Part shown: positions 28,001-38,675 of the stretch, piece after piece
Layout of the letters: each line of letters starts with the position of its first letter
How positions within the stretch are numbered: the stretch's first letter is position 1
From: Wuchereria bancrofti
Lineage: Eukaryota; Nematoda; Chromadorea; Rhabditida; Onchocercidae
Assembly: GCA_005281725.1 (NCBI GenBank)
Contig: SSBO01000014.1
Location: 989,550-1,053,549, forward strand
Length of the DNA stretch: 64,000 bases
Direction: 5' to 3'
Program-made: the position numbers and the translations under genes
The notes under the pieces: model-generated
Database searches by the model: none
What the model was told of the DNA's origin: nothing
The model's input: only the letters and a program-made list of their open reading frames with translations

Positions 28001-28538
28001 GTACGGAAAGATGCGGATGATTCGAATAGTGGTACTTTGGCACTTAAATTAGACAATATTGAAAATGATGTGCCAACAGTTGCGTGTTATAAATTAACTG
28101 CTATCGCAGCACCTTTAATGAATCATCTAAAAGCAATGATGCAAATTATTCAAGATCAACAAAATGAAATTAAAGCAACCAAGCAACAACTTCATCAATA
28201 CAAAGTAATTATTTCACTATTATAATTACAATTTAAATTAATTTCATCTTGATTATAACTATTTTATTTTATTAAATGAAATTTATAATTTAATGAGCAA
28301 AAAACAAAACAAAAACAAAAACAAAAACAAAGAATTAACATAATTCGTTAAGGAACTTGCAAATGGTATAAATGAAACCAATGATAAGGAAACAATAACA
28401 GAAAATATTGACTGTAAACCGGTATTATCTGATGCGGAAACGGAAAGGCGTAAACGATTACAGACTAAACGACAACGCAATACAGCGGTAACTCTTTCAG
28501 CAGCATCGATATATCCTCATTCTCCGACAAATAGTTGA
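13663..28538 (+). CDS. rhgf-1: PDZ-RGS-C1-DH-PH Rho guanine nucleotide exchange factor (LARG/ARHGEF11-12 class), 5' end not found
   Basis: Predicted activator of Rho, coupling G12-type G-alpha (RGS-like domain) to GDP/GTP exchange by the DH-PH unit at the membrane; in C. elegans RHGF-1 acts with GPA-12 and RHO-1. Exons read from splice sites and phase: 13663-13887, 15945-16072, 16415-16495, 17195-17299, 18929-19033, 20077-20184, 20324-20479, 20584-20716, 21640-21830, 22459-22684, 22858-23048, 23163-23264, 23359-23539, 23679-23782, 23987-24083, 24277-24436, 24690-24866, 24958-25181, 25348-25474, 25578-25719, 26343-26503, 26857-26928, 27091-27343, 27578-27719, 27993-28204, 28353-28538 (TGA at 28536). 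All phases agree, giving 1328 codons before the stop, a normal length for the family. The first exon starts within a codon, so at least one upstream exon with the ATG is missing. Exon 5 rests on splice sites and phase alone. The intron after 23782 seems to use a GC donor. Confidence 0.93.
14238..14349. repeat. (ATT)n microsatellite running into an assembly gap
   Basis: A perfect ATT/TTA run of about 70 bases (14238-14309) ends in 40 N (14310-14349), inside RhoGEF intron 1. The true array length is unknown. Poly-Leu and poly-Tyr frames over it are artefacts. Confidence 0.95.
15433..15740. repeat. Interrupted TTA/ATT repeat tract
   Basis: About 300 bases of imperfect TTA repeats with ACT, ATC, GTT and ACC variants, in RhoGEF intron 1 some 200 bases before the exon-2 acceptor. 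Looks like a decayed microsatellite. Confidence 0.85.
16415..17299 (+). CDS. rhgf-1: rhgf-1 exons 3-4: coiled-coil linker
   Basis: The exons at 16415-16495 (27 codons) and 17195-17299 (35 codons) are both phase 0. They encode a strongly charged helix, KRVKIIRQMLEEERRHVE, then SLRETSVEGIQLERALQRIE, then LQNQLRNIEP, with leucine spacing typical of a short coiled coil. Other RhoGEFs of this class also have a helical linker between PDZ and RGS-like domains, used for dimerisation. The exon-4 acceptor is weak (TTTATTTGAAG at 17194) but is the only one that keeps the frame open. Confidence 0.8.
17300..20076. other. Long RhoGEF intron interval containing candidate exon 5
   Basis: A 2.8 kb interval between exons 4 and 6. 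Apart from the candidate exon at 18929-19033 it holds purine-rich sequence on the plus strand (18098-18270), a CT tract at 18745-18771 and many T runs. No other coding segment was recognised. Confidence 0.6.
18929..19033 (+). CDS. rhgf-1: rhgf-1 candidate exon 5 (acidic linker)
   Basis: This 105-base segment lies between a good acceptor (ATATATCATTTAG) and a donor AAT|GTTAGC. It has phase 0 at both ends, which fits exactly between exon 4 (ends phase 0) and exon 6 (starts phase 0). It encodes 35 residues including MHFVHPVEIITMEEETDDND and GSEIPFN. The composition and the two CCGG/TCGG-containing stretches look like coding sequence rather than the surrounding AT-rich intron. The gene would still be in frame without it, so it may be an alternative exon. 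I have no homologue to compare, so it rests on splice sites, phase and composition. Confidence 0.6.
20077..21830 (+). CDS. rhgf-1: rhgf-1 exons 6-9: RGS-like (G-alpha12/13 binding) domain
   Basis: The exons are 20077-20184, 20324-20479, 20584-20716 and 21640-21830. They encode an RGS-homology domain of the Rho-GEF type: LNFADLKMRPAHLAAFINYL, then FFYLITDAYQNSNAVPKDLR, WAYEIFSTFLIPNSPLSW, IFGFARKKSLDDINEHL and ETRVGEAILIRSLENLLN. This module binds activated G-alpha12/13 and may act as a GAP for it. The donor of exon 6 is taken at 20185 (GTATGG) rather than 20182 because SSVFFYL then aligns with the family. Exon 8's acceptor at 20583 is preferred because an alternative at 20551 leads to a stop. 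Confidence 0.88.
22459..23048 (+). CDS. rhgf-1: rhgf-1 exons 10-11: C1 zinc-finger domain
   Basis: The exons are 22459-22684 and 22858-23048. Together they contain a full C1 pattern: His, 12 residues, CYQC, 13 residues, CQNC, then DVVVH, KQC, TLSLSDH and C. All eight zinc ligands (HX12CX2CX13CX2CX4HX2CX7C) are present, with the sixth and later ligands on the second exon. The AAT of CQNC is created by the splice junction. Mammalian LARG lacks an obvious C1 here, whereas the worm RHGF-1 and GEF-H1-like proteins have one, which supports the rhgf-1 assignment. The domain is probably a membrane or protein contact; whether it binds diacylglycerol cannot be read from the sequence. Confidence 0.92.
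23163..23782 (+). CDS. rhgf-1: rhgf-1 exons 12-14: polar regulatory linker
   Basis: The exons are 23163-23264, 23359-23539 and 23679-23782. They encode a serine- and arginine-rich segment (KSASSDSGIGTDMEKPVSRS, then RTPRRARSDMDSEDKASP) and end in VDGDSDLE, just before the exchange domain. Several RxxS-type sites make it a likely phosphorylated hinge, but this is inference. The last exon ends GATCTAGAG|GCTAGC: no GT donor gives the family sequence DLE-VE, so a GC-AG intron is proposed. The alternative GT at 23757-23762 (CTG|GTTGAT) would delete seven residues in frame. Confidence 0.8.
23987..25474 (+). CDS. rhgf-1: rhgf-1 exons 15-19: DH (Dbl homology) exchange domain
   Basis: The exons are 23987-24083, 24277-24436, 24690-24866, 24958-25181 and 25348-25474. 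They give the whole helical catalytic unit. CR1 is KKRQEVINELFHTERTHVRN. It continues with FFPNLEELLEVHGNM, then CR2-like PLCRKLQLKDMLPVEMQR, and the CR3 signature LVKYPLLLETIAKYTQEP. The closing helix is AKRNAENLRRLEELQKRL. The CR3 helix and the Glu of CR1 that contact switch regions of the GTPase are present, so the domain looks active. The substrate is RhoA-like by homology to LARG. Confidence 0.95.
25578..26928 (+). CDS. rhgf-1: rhgf-1 exons 20-22: PH domain
   Basis: The exons are 25578-25719, 26343-26503 and 26857-26928. They encode a PH domain directly after the DH: HYKLIHDGPLTWRCSRNKM, ELHVVLLENVLILLTKTG, SPVLPLTTLIAKEKAND, ALFIVNTMERGAQIYELV, then the closing helix ERKTWFKLISDQIDLV with the invariant tryptophan. 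In this family the PH domain packs against the DH and binds active Rho as feedback. The 623-base intron at 25720-26342 contains nothing I recognise. ERKT is split between exons 21 and 22. Confidence 0.93.
27091..28538 (+). CDS. rhgf-1: rhgf-1 exons 23-26: C-terminal charged tail
   Basis: The exons are 27091-27343, 27578-27719, 27993-28204 and 28353-28538. They encode a mainly helical, charged tail with ERLRRNDELIMKALLDKQTI, DELEKLTEQLTGMAVAELKQ, HLKAMMQIIQDQQNEIKATK and, near the end, AETERRKRLQTKRQRNT before a serine-rich terminus and TGA. In mammalian homologues the C-terminus is an oligomerisation and autoinhibitory region; the same is plausible here. The exon-25 acceptor lies after a run of A rather than pyrimidines. 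Downstream, the first canonical AATAAA I see is at 29324-29329, about 790 bases after the stop. Confidence 0.88.
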
Positions 28539-30140
28539 CTTATGCTTTTTAAGCACAATTATATTTCTTTGCTTCTCATATTCTTGATGAATTAATTAAT
28601 TTATCTTTCTATCTATTTCATTTTTCTTTTTGAATTTCATAGAAAATTTTTAATTTTGAATTAGTAATGGTTATTGATTATGTTGTTGGGAATATACTGA
28701 AATTTGTATGTGATGAAAAAATTGGAGGAGAAAAAAATTTCAAATTCTTGCATTCTTGTGAAATGAATCATTACATTGAAGGATTTGAATGAGATTGTGT
28801 ACAGATTTTTTTTTTTCTTTTCTTTTTATTTATGGTTTTTTTTTTCTTTTTTTTTTTAGTATATTCATTTTTCGTACAGAACTTCTGGGATGTTGATTGT
28901 GTGAATATTTTCTGCTTCACTCAATTCAATTTTACTTTTCTCATTTGCAAATATACCATGCAAAAAAAAAAAATGATTTCTTTATTTACTTTTATTAATT
29001 ATATTGATTGCTGATCTATTCTTCAAATTTCTCATCTTCTAAATAATTTCTTTCTTTTTTTTTTTTGATAGATCAGTGAAGAAATTAAATATATCTATTG
29101 TTGATTAGAGATGGTATTTTAATTATTTTAAATAATCTTTAATGGCAACAAAAAAAAAAAGTCTGTTTTAATTTGAGCCGCAAAGAAAAAAGAAAAATAT
29201 TTCAAATAGTGCTTTGTTATTTTCTTTTTTCATCATATTATCAGTGTATATGCTAGTAACATAAAAAAATATTTTTCCAAATTTAAATTCATTTAATTTG
29301 AAAATTAATTTTTTTGGTCTGTAAATAAAAAAAGAAATTTATCAAGCATTTAATGCCTTTTTTTTTGCTTCAATTAACTCTTATCAAATGAAATTTTATA
29401 GTAGCAAGCAAATTTCGGCTCTTTACTGTGCATAATTCTCATTTTGTGTTTCGGTGCATTATTATCAATTTTATATTTTGATGCATTATCATACCAATTA
29501 TCATAAATGAACTGGAAGCAAATTCATATGATAAATTTCTTAAATGAAAAATTGTATAAAATATAAGCTGTTTTCCCCTCTCATTAGATTAAATTAAAAA
29601 TGATTTCATTTATTAAAATATGTAAAAATACTTGCTTCCTTTCTAAAATTTCATTTTTTATGTCGAAAAAAAAAATGGTGCCAAAAAAGAAAAAAAGGCA
29701 AGGTTATAATTAATTGAAATTTTTGATCTAATATTTAACAATTTTAAACTTCTAAAATTGAAAATTTTCAAAACGAATAATAACCTTGTAAATGATCAAC
29801 TTTTTCTTCCTTTTTTTTTTAAAAAAAAAAAATGAAGCATAAAAGTGATTTGTGAAATGTTGTTTGATGTATTTTGTTTGTTAACGAATGACTATTATAA
29901 TAAAACAAAATAAAAGTTTCGTTTACCACTTTTTCCTTTTCTTTTTTTTTTTTTTTTTTTGTCAAATGAGTCTATTATCTCTAATGAGTTAATTATAAAT
30001 GATTTTCATCTGAAATGTTATTCTTTCGAGTAAATGAATGAATGCATATTATCGCATAAAATTAGAAACTTTAAATATCATTTAGAAAATTATTGCATTT
30101 AAGAATAAATAAAGAAAAAAGAAAACGACAGATTATTCTT
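28539..30140. other. RhoGEF 3' UTR and flanking AT-rich DNA
   Basis: Non-coding. AATAAA at 29324-29329 is a possible poly(A) signal. T and A runs dominate (for example 29820-29832 and 29940-29960). Nothing else is supported. Confidence 0.5.
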
Positions 30141-31492
30141 TTTTTCTTATTCTGCAGAAAATTTTTCACTATTACAATTAAAATTTTCAAATTTTGTAAA
30201 ATTTCTTAAATAAAATAATGAGTAGCTTCATATTATTTTTGACAGATTCATGAATAACTTAATTTTTTTCACTAATTACAAGCAAAAGATTAAAGCTTTA
30301 AAATAAGTAAAAAAAGTTAAATTTTTCATATCATTAAATTTTGTTAGCTTCTTGTAATTTCAGTATGACTGTTAGTTGCTTTATTTACTTTAGTAAAATT
30401 TTATTTAATCAAAAAGAAATTGAAAATAATAAAACTAAAATATTTTTCACTGAACTATTTCTAATAATGGCAATCACACTAAAAATTGGCATCGAACAAT
30501 TTTTATCAAGTTTTTATCATTTCAATTAAAAAAGTTTTACAAATTTCTCCTTTTCTTTCTTTCTTTAAAAATAATAATAATAATGTTACTGTACTTTGTT
30601 TGCAATTTCAGCAACATCGTATGTTTCATTGTTTTATTATTTACTTTTTACCTATTCTCTCTCTCTCATCGTACTTTTCAACATTTTTATTTTTTATGAA
30701 GATATAAAAAGTATAAAAATTAGAAAAAAATTCTTTTATGAAAGTTTACTGGAGTTTTAAACCAAAAAAAAGATTACGAAAATAAATGGTTAAATGGAAA
30801 AATTANNNNNNNNNNNNNNNNNNNNNNTTTTTCTTATTCTGCAGAAAATTTTTCACTATTACAATTAAAATTTTCAAATTTTGTAAAATTTCTTAAATAA
30901 AATAATGAGTAGCTTCATATTATTTTTGACAGATTCATGAATAACTTAATTTTTTTCACTAATTACAAGCAAAAGATTAAAGCTTTAAAATAAGTAAAAA
31001 AAGTTAAATTTTTCATATCATTAAATTTTGTTAGCTTCTTGTAATTTCAGTATGACTGTTAGTTGCTTTATTTACTTTAGTAAAATTTTATTTAATCAAA
31101 AAGAAATTGAAAATAATAAAACTAAAATATTTTTCACTGAACTATTTCTAATAATGGCAATCACACTAAAAATTGGCATCGAACAATTTTTATCAAGTTT
31201 TTATCATTTCAATTAAAAAAGTTTTACAAATTTCTCCTTTTCTTTCTTTCTTTAAAAATAATAATAATAATGTTACTGTACTTTGTTTGCAATTTCAGCA
31301 ACATCGTATGTTTCATTGTTTTATTATTTACTTTTTACCTATTCTCTCTCTCTCATCGTACTTTTCAACATTTTTATTTTTTATGAAGATATAAAAAGTA
31401 TAAAAATTAGAAAAAAATTCTTTTATGAAAGTTTACTGGAGTTTTAAACCAAAAAAAAGATTACGAAAATAAATGGTTAAATGGAAAAATTA
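30141..31492 (+). repeat. 665-bp direct duplication flanking an assembly gap
   Basis: Bases 30141-30805 recur apparently unchanged at 30828-31492 (offset 687), separated only by 22 N (30806-30827). The left copy ends exactly at the gap and the right copy starts exactly after it. This is the signature of two contig ends that overlap but were not merged. Confidence 0.93.
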
Positions 31493-34400
31493 GATTGTTA
31501 AATTTAAAATTACTACAATCACGCCATAAAAGATTATATGATCGTGTTATTGATATTCAAAAAAAAATAATATTAATAATAATCATGATTAAGCAACCAT
31601 TATTATCAAATAAATCAATTTTAAAAAAATGAATAATAAGTGGAAAAATAAAATGGAATAATATTCAAATGGTATAATTTATATTCTTACTAATACTAAT
31701 ATTCTTTATTTACAAAAAATTAAAAGAAAAACACTTTTTCTCATTTATCATTTTAATTTTATCACAATTTCCCTTAATAATTAATTTATAAATTATAATA
31801 TTTGTACGAAAATTTTTCTTCTCCTTTTTTCGCTAAATTTTTGCACTTTCTAAAAGATTTATGAAGAAAGGAAGAAAAAAAAAGTGAAATTATCTGGTTT
31901 AAGTGAGAAAAAAAGAATGATAGTTGATAGTTTTCTTCCCTAAAGGAAACTTTCATTGTCAATTTTTCACTTTCAAATTTTATGTTTGAATTATGCGAAC
32001 TTCTGAATTTTAATCATTCACACAATTAATTGATTTAATTTCATTCTTTTATCATTTCAATATGTACTAGTTTTCTTTATTGGCTTTCTGCTTTTTCCTT
32101 CCAATATTGTTTCTCTTTTTTTTTTTTGATTTTACCTAATCCCTTTTTCTTTCTATCTTTTTTTTTTCCTTTTACCTGAATCCTTTTTATTCTTTCACTT
32201 TAAATTGACTTGATTTTCAAAAATTCAAAAATTTTCAAAAATTCATATGTCTAATTAATATAATTTACTCATTCTTTTTGTTGATTAAAAAAAACGAATT
32301 AAAAATTTTTGCAAAAACTTTTTGCTAATTTCATAAAATTCCTTCTTTAAATGATAATTTTTCTTTTTCTCTCTCCTTTCAAAAAAGATACATTATTATT
32401 AGGAATTGTAAAAAAAAGTGGAAAATAATAAACTTTTCAGGTTTATTTTATTTTTTTTTGTTTTCTTTTGTCTTTTTGCTTGAGTAAATGCTACCAAATA
32501 TTTTTTTTTAAGATGTAATAACAAATATTGTACGAAAAAAAGATCCGTTAAGATGATAATTAAACGAAAGTTTAAAATTTAGTACAAATTAAAAATTTAA
32601 TTTGATATTTCATGGCAAATAAATACATAAAAATTAAATGATTTAATTAAGGTTAAAAATTTGATCAACTAAAGTTTTACATATCATTCATTCATTCTTT
32701 TACATCTAAAATTTGATTATTCCATTAATAATTATTTATTTGTTCTTATTGATGACACAATAAACATTACTGTACGTTAAAAAATTTCAACAAAGCATTG
32801 CATTTTAACATATTAGTATTAATAGTTAAATAATTATGTAAATTTTAATTAATAATTTAACCATGCAATATTTTTCCTTACAAAGATGAAAACGAAAAAA
32901 AAGAAAGAAAAAAAAACACTAAAATTAAAATTATTAAAATGTATGCGTTCATTTTCCACATTTGGATTAAAAATTTAGGCAAAAAATAAGGAATGAAAAA
33001 ATGCATCTAATTAAATTTTCACATAGTAAGTGATAATGATAAAGTGAAGATAACAAATGAAAAAGTTTTCTGTTTGAATAATATGCGAAAATTTTTTGTA
33101 CAAATTATCTTCAAATTCTTTCTTATTAGTCAGTTGATGAATTAATTAATTTTCTTCTTGCATTCGGACATCTTTAAATTAAAATTTAAATTAAAACCTA
33201 AATTTGCTGTTCTTTCAAGTGTAAATAAAAAGTAGGAGTGAGATGAGAAAATAAAAGAATAGTGAATAGGTATTTTGTAAAAATTTCATACTTCGAATTA
33301 TGGTTAGTAATTTTTATCTCGTAATCAGTATTTTATCAATATTCCTTTTTTTTTTCTTCGAAACTGTTATCATAATTTTCATTTCATTGTTTTCCTATTA
33401 AACTATATTGTCATTTTCATCCCATAAATATTATTCATTCTTTTTTTCAAATTATCATTATTATAATTTTTATCATGATAATGTCATATATTCCTCCTTT
33501 TAAAACTTTCAAACTGTTTCTTTCCCCCGAGAAAAAAAAGGGTAAAAATAAACATTCTATGAATAGAAAGCTTTTAGTTTTGAGAGGAAGAATTCGTACA
33601 ATAATATGGTTTTGGTGATTAATGTATTTAAATTAATTTTTTTTTTCTAAATAGAATTTTTGCAATATTTGTAGAATTTGATTATCATTCCATATCACAA
33701 ATATGATTATACTGTAAATTGTATCATTTTTACATTAAGATTATTTCATTCCTATGTTATTTAAAAATTAAAAAAAAAGACGAAAAATGGACCAAAATTT
33801 CAACATATTTGTTGTCCAATTTTTTTCTTCCTTTCGTTTTTTGTTTTCATTAACAGAAAAAATTTTTAATTTTAAGATTGGCAGCTCTCAGTTATTTTGA
33901 ATTTTCCTCTTTTTTTTTTGCTGCTAAGTCAAACCTCTTCAATAGCAATAAAGAAAACAAGAAATGACAGAAAGAAAAAAAAAGAGTAAATATCATTGTT
34001 TTAATTTTTTTATTGAAAAAAAAAAAAAACTTTTTGTTGATATAAAATTTTTGATTTTTACTTTTTAAGTGAAAGCAAAAAAAAAAATTTCGAAATTTGT
34101 AACAATAGATTTCAAAAAAAAAAAAAAATTAAATTGTATTACTTCCTTCATCACTCCAAATTCAAAACATAAAAATAGAATTATTTTAAAAAATACAATA
34201 ATTTGTGAAAAAAAAAAAAAAAAGAGAAAAGTATGATTGAGAATATTTGGTATAACATCCGGAAAAGTATGCTAATTAATTTTGAAAATTTTCAAATTTA
34301 AAAATTTCCTTTAATACTATCTGAAAGTACACATGAACGTAATATAACTGTCAAAGACAAATCTTCGTATATGTCACATAATGCCATTCTCAATTCATTT

Positions 34401-35339
34401 TAAACTCATTCATCCCTCATTTCCTCCTTTCTTCTTCTTTTTCTCCTCCTCTTTTTCCTCCTTCTTCTTCATCAGTGTGCCTGTTACACTTCATAAATAG
34501 CTTGTTTCATCTCTCTCTCTCTCTCTCTCTCTCTTTCTCCTCTTTTCATTGTTCCCATACTCTTCGCTTCAATGATTTTAGACAATTTCTATCGTGAAAA
34601 ATTTGTTATTGACTTTTATTTTAATTGTTGTATTAGTTCAGATTTGATACCCTTTTTATAATTGTTAAATATTAGTCCCCGTTTATTTCATATTTTATGC
34701 TATAAAATATCAATTTCATTTGATAAACATTTTTATAATATTAAAATATCAAATTTGATATTTACAAAAGACATCAAATTGATTAAATTCAAAAAATATT
34801 TTGTTCCTTATCACAAATGTATAAATACATTTTTGCATCGATGAAATCATTGTATTGACAAGGATTCATTATGGTTTTCTTTCTTTTTCGTTATCATAAA
34901 GTTTGATTAAATTTTGGAACATTTTATAGTTTAAACATTTGACGAAATTGAAAGGTCGCTGCTACTACTACTACTACTACTACTACTGCTGCTATTATGT
35001 AATGAATGACAAAGATTGTAAAAATGTAAATTGATAATGAAATTTTCAGCTCAAAAATTTAATTTACATCAATTTATAGCATTTCTCAACAAGAAAATCT
35101 AACTTTTTCCTAAATGTTAATTTAAGAGTGAAATTTTAAATCAATTTGAAGTTAAATTTACCTTTGTTTCTAAAATTTTTTGATGCATCATAGTTAATTT
35201 TATCACAATTGTTTTCTTCACATTGTTACTTATTATTTTTCATTCTTCTCTTCTTTCAATTTTTCTCTTCCAAAATAGAATGAGGTTAATATATGAAGAC
35301 CATAATTTGTTTAAAAAAAAAAAAAGAAACCTTAAAAAG
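31493..35339. other. AT-rich non-coding DNA with simple repeats
   Basis: No secure gene. Contains a CT tract (34511-34535), a CTA/CTG trinucleotide run (34959-34994) and many A/T runs. A 66-codon open frame at 31432-31632, opening just inside the right copy of the duplication, is treated under findings. Confidence 0.5.
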
Positions 35340-36591
35340 ACTATCGTATGAATGATTTAGACGATGACTCATTCGCAGAGCAATGGAGACAGACAAGGTG
35401 ACAGATTGATGACAATGTATTATGACGCCGGTACGGAATTTCGTAACTGATTAGTCAGTGAAACGGCCTGCTTATTTATTATTCAGCAAATAGCCTAAAA
35501 TTGTTGTTACTGACAATTCAAACCAATCATTTCCTACAACAAACAAAGTTTGTAATAATTAAATGAACTTTTTAAATTTGAATTTAATCAATGAGTTAAT
35601 TGCTGTGTTTTACATTCGAATGGATAGATAATTTGATGATCAGTTGACCTTTAATTACATTTGTAGCTAATCTATTCAAAATACGCAAACAATTCTTGAA
35701 ATATTTTTATTGTTAAGTTAATTTACATTTATAAATGTTAATTTTATATTTTATCACTGAATTATTCCGTATATCATTCACTATAATATAATGATTTGTT
35801 AACTTTAAGAAGCTTATCTATAATTTATTAAAAATAAAAATTTATTTTAAAATAACTTTTTTTTTTCTTTTTTGAAAAATTAATGCTTGGTCTTTTTCTT
35901 ACTCATTTCGCAGTTAATTTGTAAATTTAATCATACAACATCATTTTAGAGAATTAAATTAGCATAGAAATAAATTTATCCATTTTTATTTTCTTGCCTT
36001 GATTGAAAAAAAAAAAAACGAATTTATGCTATATTTAGTTAGGAAAGAAGTGAAATAAAAGGGAAATAGGCTAATTTAGTTTGCTAGAAATGATAGGATG
36101 AAAGGAAAATCAGTGAAATATGCTTTATTCCTTCTGTTACTTTTCCATAATTTCTGTAAATAATTTGTGTATCAATTTTTTCAAAATAGTCAATCATTTT
36201 TAAATGTTTTTGTTCTTTCGTTTTTTTTTCCCTTTTTTTTAAAAAACAATATATAATTAATGTAATTTTCAATAGGAAATTTTAAGCTAAAATTTATTTG
36301 AAATTATGACCGATAAACTTTTCAAAACTATTTAAAATATGATTAATTATTAAAAAATTTTCGAAAATTATTGTTGTTGTTATTATTATTGCCGTTCAGA
36401 GTACAATAATAATAATTATTTTTATAATCCTTTCAATAATTGCAAATGCATGAGATTCATTGAAATGAACCAGTTTTATTATTATTATAATATTTTAATT
36501 TCTAACCACTTGTTCAATGCAATGTTATTTTAATAGATAGAATTGTACATCAGTGTAGAATATTTTGGTTTAATCTATCTATTCGACATTT

Positions 36592-36712
36592 CTATAATTT
36601 CAATTTACTATCATTTGAATAATTCTAATTTACTATTATTTTATCATTTCTGTAATTGTAATTTACTATCACTTTATCATTTCAGTAATTCTAATTTACT
36701 ATCATTTTATAC
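36592..36712. repeat. 33-bp tandem repeat, about 3.5 copies
   Basis: Units start at about 36620, 36653 and 36686 with a decayed copy before them. Each contains TAATTTACTATCA and TTTATCATTTC elements. The 33-bp period gives an 11-residue repeat in one frame (NLLSLYHFSNS), but no gene model supports translation. Confidence 0.8.
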
Positions 36713-37886
36713 TAAACAATATAGTTAGAGTTTTTTTTTTTCCTTTTTTTTGTGTAATCTCTTCAACTTCCGATAATTTTTGCTAACCCTAATGGCGCCA
36801 AAGGAATTATAGCGCAACTTAGACTTACTTCCGACATAAATGATATGTTGCATCATATGTCAAATAAACTAATTTAATTAATTAAAGAGGAAAAGGAACA
36901 AAAAAAAAAAAAAAAAACTATGATTAATGATGAAAGATATTTTTAGAAGGACGAAGGGTATAGCTAGAATAGGTAGGTGGGATGAAAATGTGATAGAAAG
37001 GAAAATATTACGATGGAACTTTTAGAACAAACGCCAGTAGCAATTGCTTCCTTTTATAAAAATTAGCTTTCATTTTCTTTTTCTTCCTTTCTTTCTTTTA
37101 CTCTTTTCTTTTATGACTTTTCATTTCAAAGACAATAAATTAATTAGCATTTAAAATGAATTGTAGATTTGTTTGTTTGTTTGTTTTTATATAAATATTT
37201 AATACAAACTTTCATATATATATATATGTGAGACTAATTTAATAGGTAAGTAACTTCATCTTAATTACTTTTCATTTTATAAAATAATTTTATTATGTAT
37301 ATATATACATACAGAATAAAGATCAATTGTTGAACAGTTTATATTAATTGAATTAATTTTCAATAGCCTTGAAGACAACGAACAACAGATGAGAGTTGAA
37401 AAATGAAAGAAGTACCTGACATAATCGAGACATCATGATTTTGAAAAGTGTATGCCGGGAAAAAAAAAGTGGTAAGAAGATGACATACTCCCAAACTTCA
37501 TTTATTTTGTCCCCCATATTTGCCTTTTACCTGTTCCACCAATTATCAAGATGTGTCACACTTCGCAACTCTACTTTTTTTGCCATACTTTATCAAAAAT
37601 TAAAAGAAAATTTACATTTTTATCTTTCTTGTTTTTTATTTTTAATATATGAACATACCTTTTTCAAATTCAACCAACAGTTTATAATGTAAAAATCAGG
37701 AAAAAAAATAAAAGGATAATAGCGCGCAATAAATTTCAGAAATTATTTGCGCTTTTTTTTGACTTTCTTTCTTTCCTTCTCTTCTTTCTTTTTTTTTTTT
37801 TTTTTTTAAAAAAGATCATTTGACAAACTATTTGCGCCCTTTCATCAATCAAATTCATTTTTTTATAATAGGAGGATGTTTTTTTC

Positions 37887-37887
<1 letters not shown>

Positions 37888-37922
<35 letters not shown>
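37888..37922. repeat. 35-base homopolymer T run
   Basis: The longest homopolymer seen in the window. Length is uncertain, as sequencing of such runs is error-prone. Confidence 0.9.
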
Positions 37923-37923
<1 letters not shown>

Positions 37924-38568
37924 GTGTTTAAAGTTACCAAATTGTTTCACTGATGATTTTATTGTTGAGGCTCAATCATTCGTATAATCTAAACATTTGA
38001 AATTTTGTTGCTTTTTATGCAATTTAAAAGCAAAAATTTGAAATTTTCTAGTTTACTAGATTAAGATTTGGATGATTACAAATAAATAACCTAGTAAAAT
38101 ATGTAAATTCTATGAGGTAAAGATAACGATAATAGTTGTATGGATTAGGTAAGTGTCGTAATGATAAATTAAGGCACAACTACAATTATTTGTTTGTTTG
38201 TTTGTTTGTTTGTTTGTTTTTCTTTCATGGATGAATTATTATTCTTAGTGAAATTGGTCATATTAAACGAACCGCAACATTCATTCATAGTTGTTAAATG
38301 AGAAGAAAGTGATTTGATTTTGTTGAACATAACAATTAAATGTCTACAAAATTAAAATATGATAAGATGAAATAGATTAAATTACTATATAAATGAAATG
38401 AAATAAAATGAAATGAATGCAATGGTGGAAATTGTTAAAATTGATAAAGAAATTGATAAAAAGAAATGTATAATCAAAGCATGGTAATTTTTTTTCTAAT
38501 CTGTAATTAAATTTAATTTATATTATATAAGGAATGAGTGAATTGAATTAAAACTATGAAATGTGAAC

Positions 38569-38569
38569 A

Positions 38570-38656
<87 letters not shown>

Positions 38657-38675
38657 CATTATTATTATTGTTATT
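38569..38675. repeat. (ATT)n microsatellite
   Basis: About 100 bases of nearly perfect ATT repeats with ATC and ATTG variants at the 3' end. The poly-Ile frame is an artefact. Confidence 0.95.
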
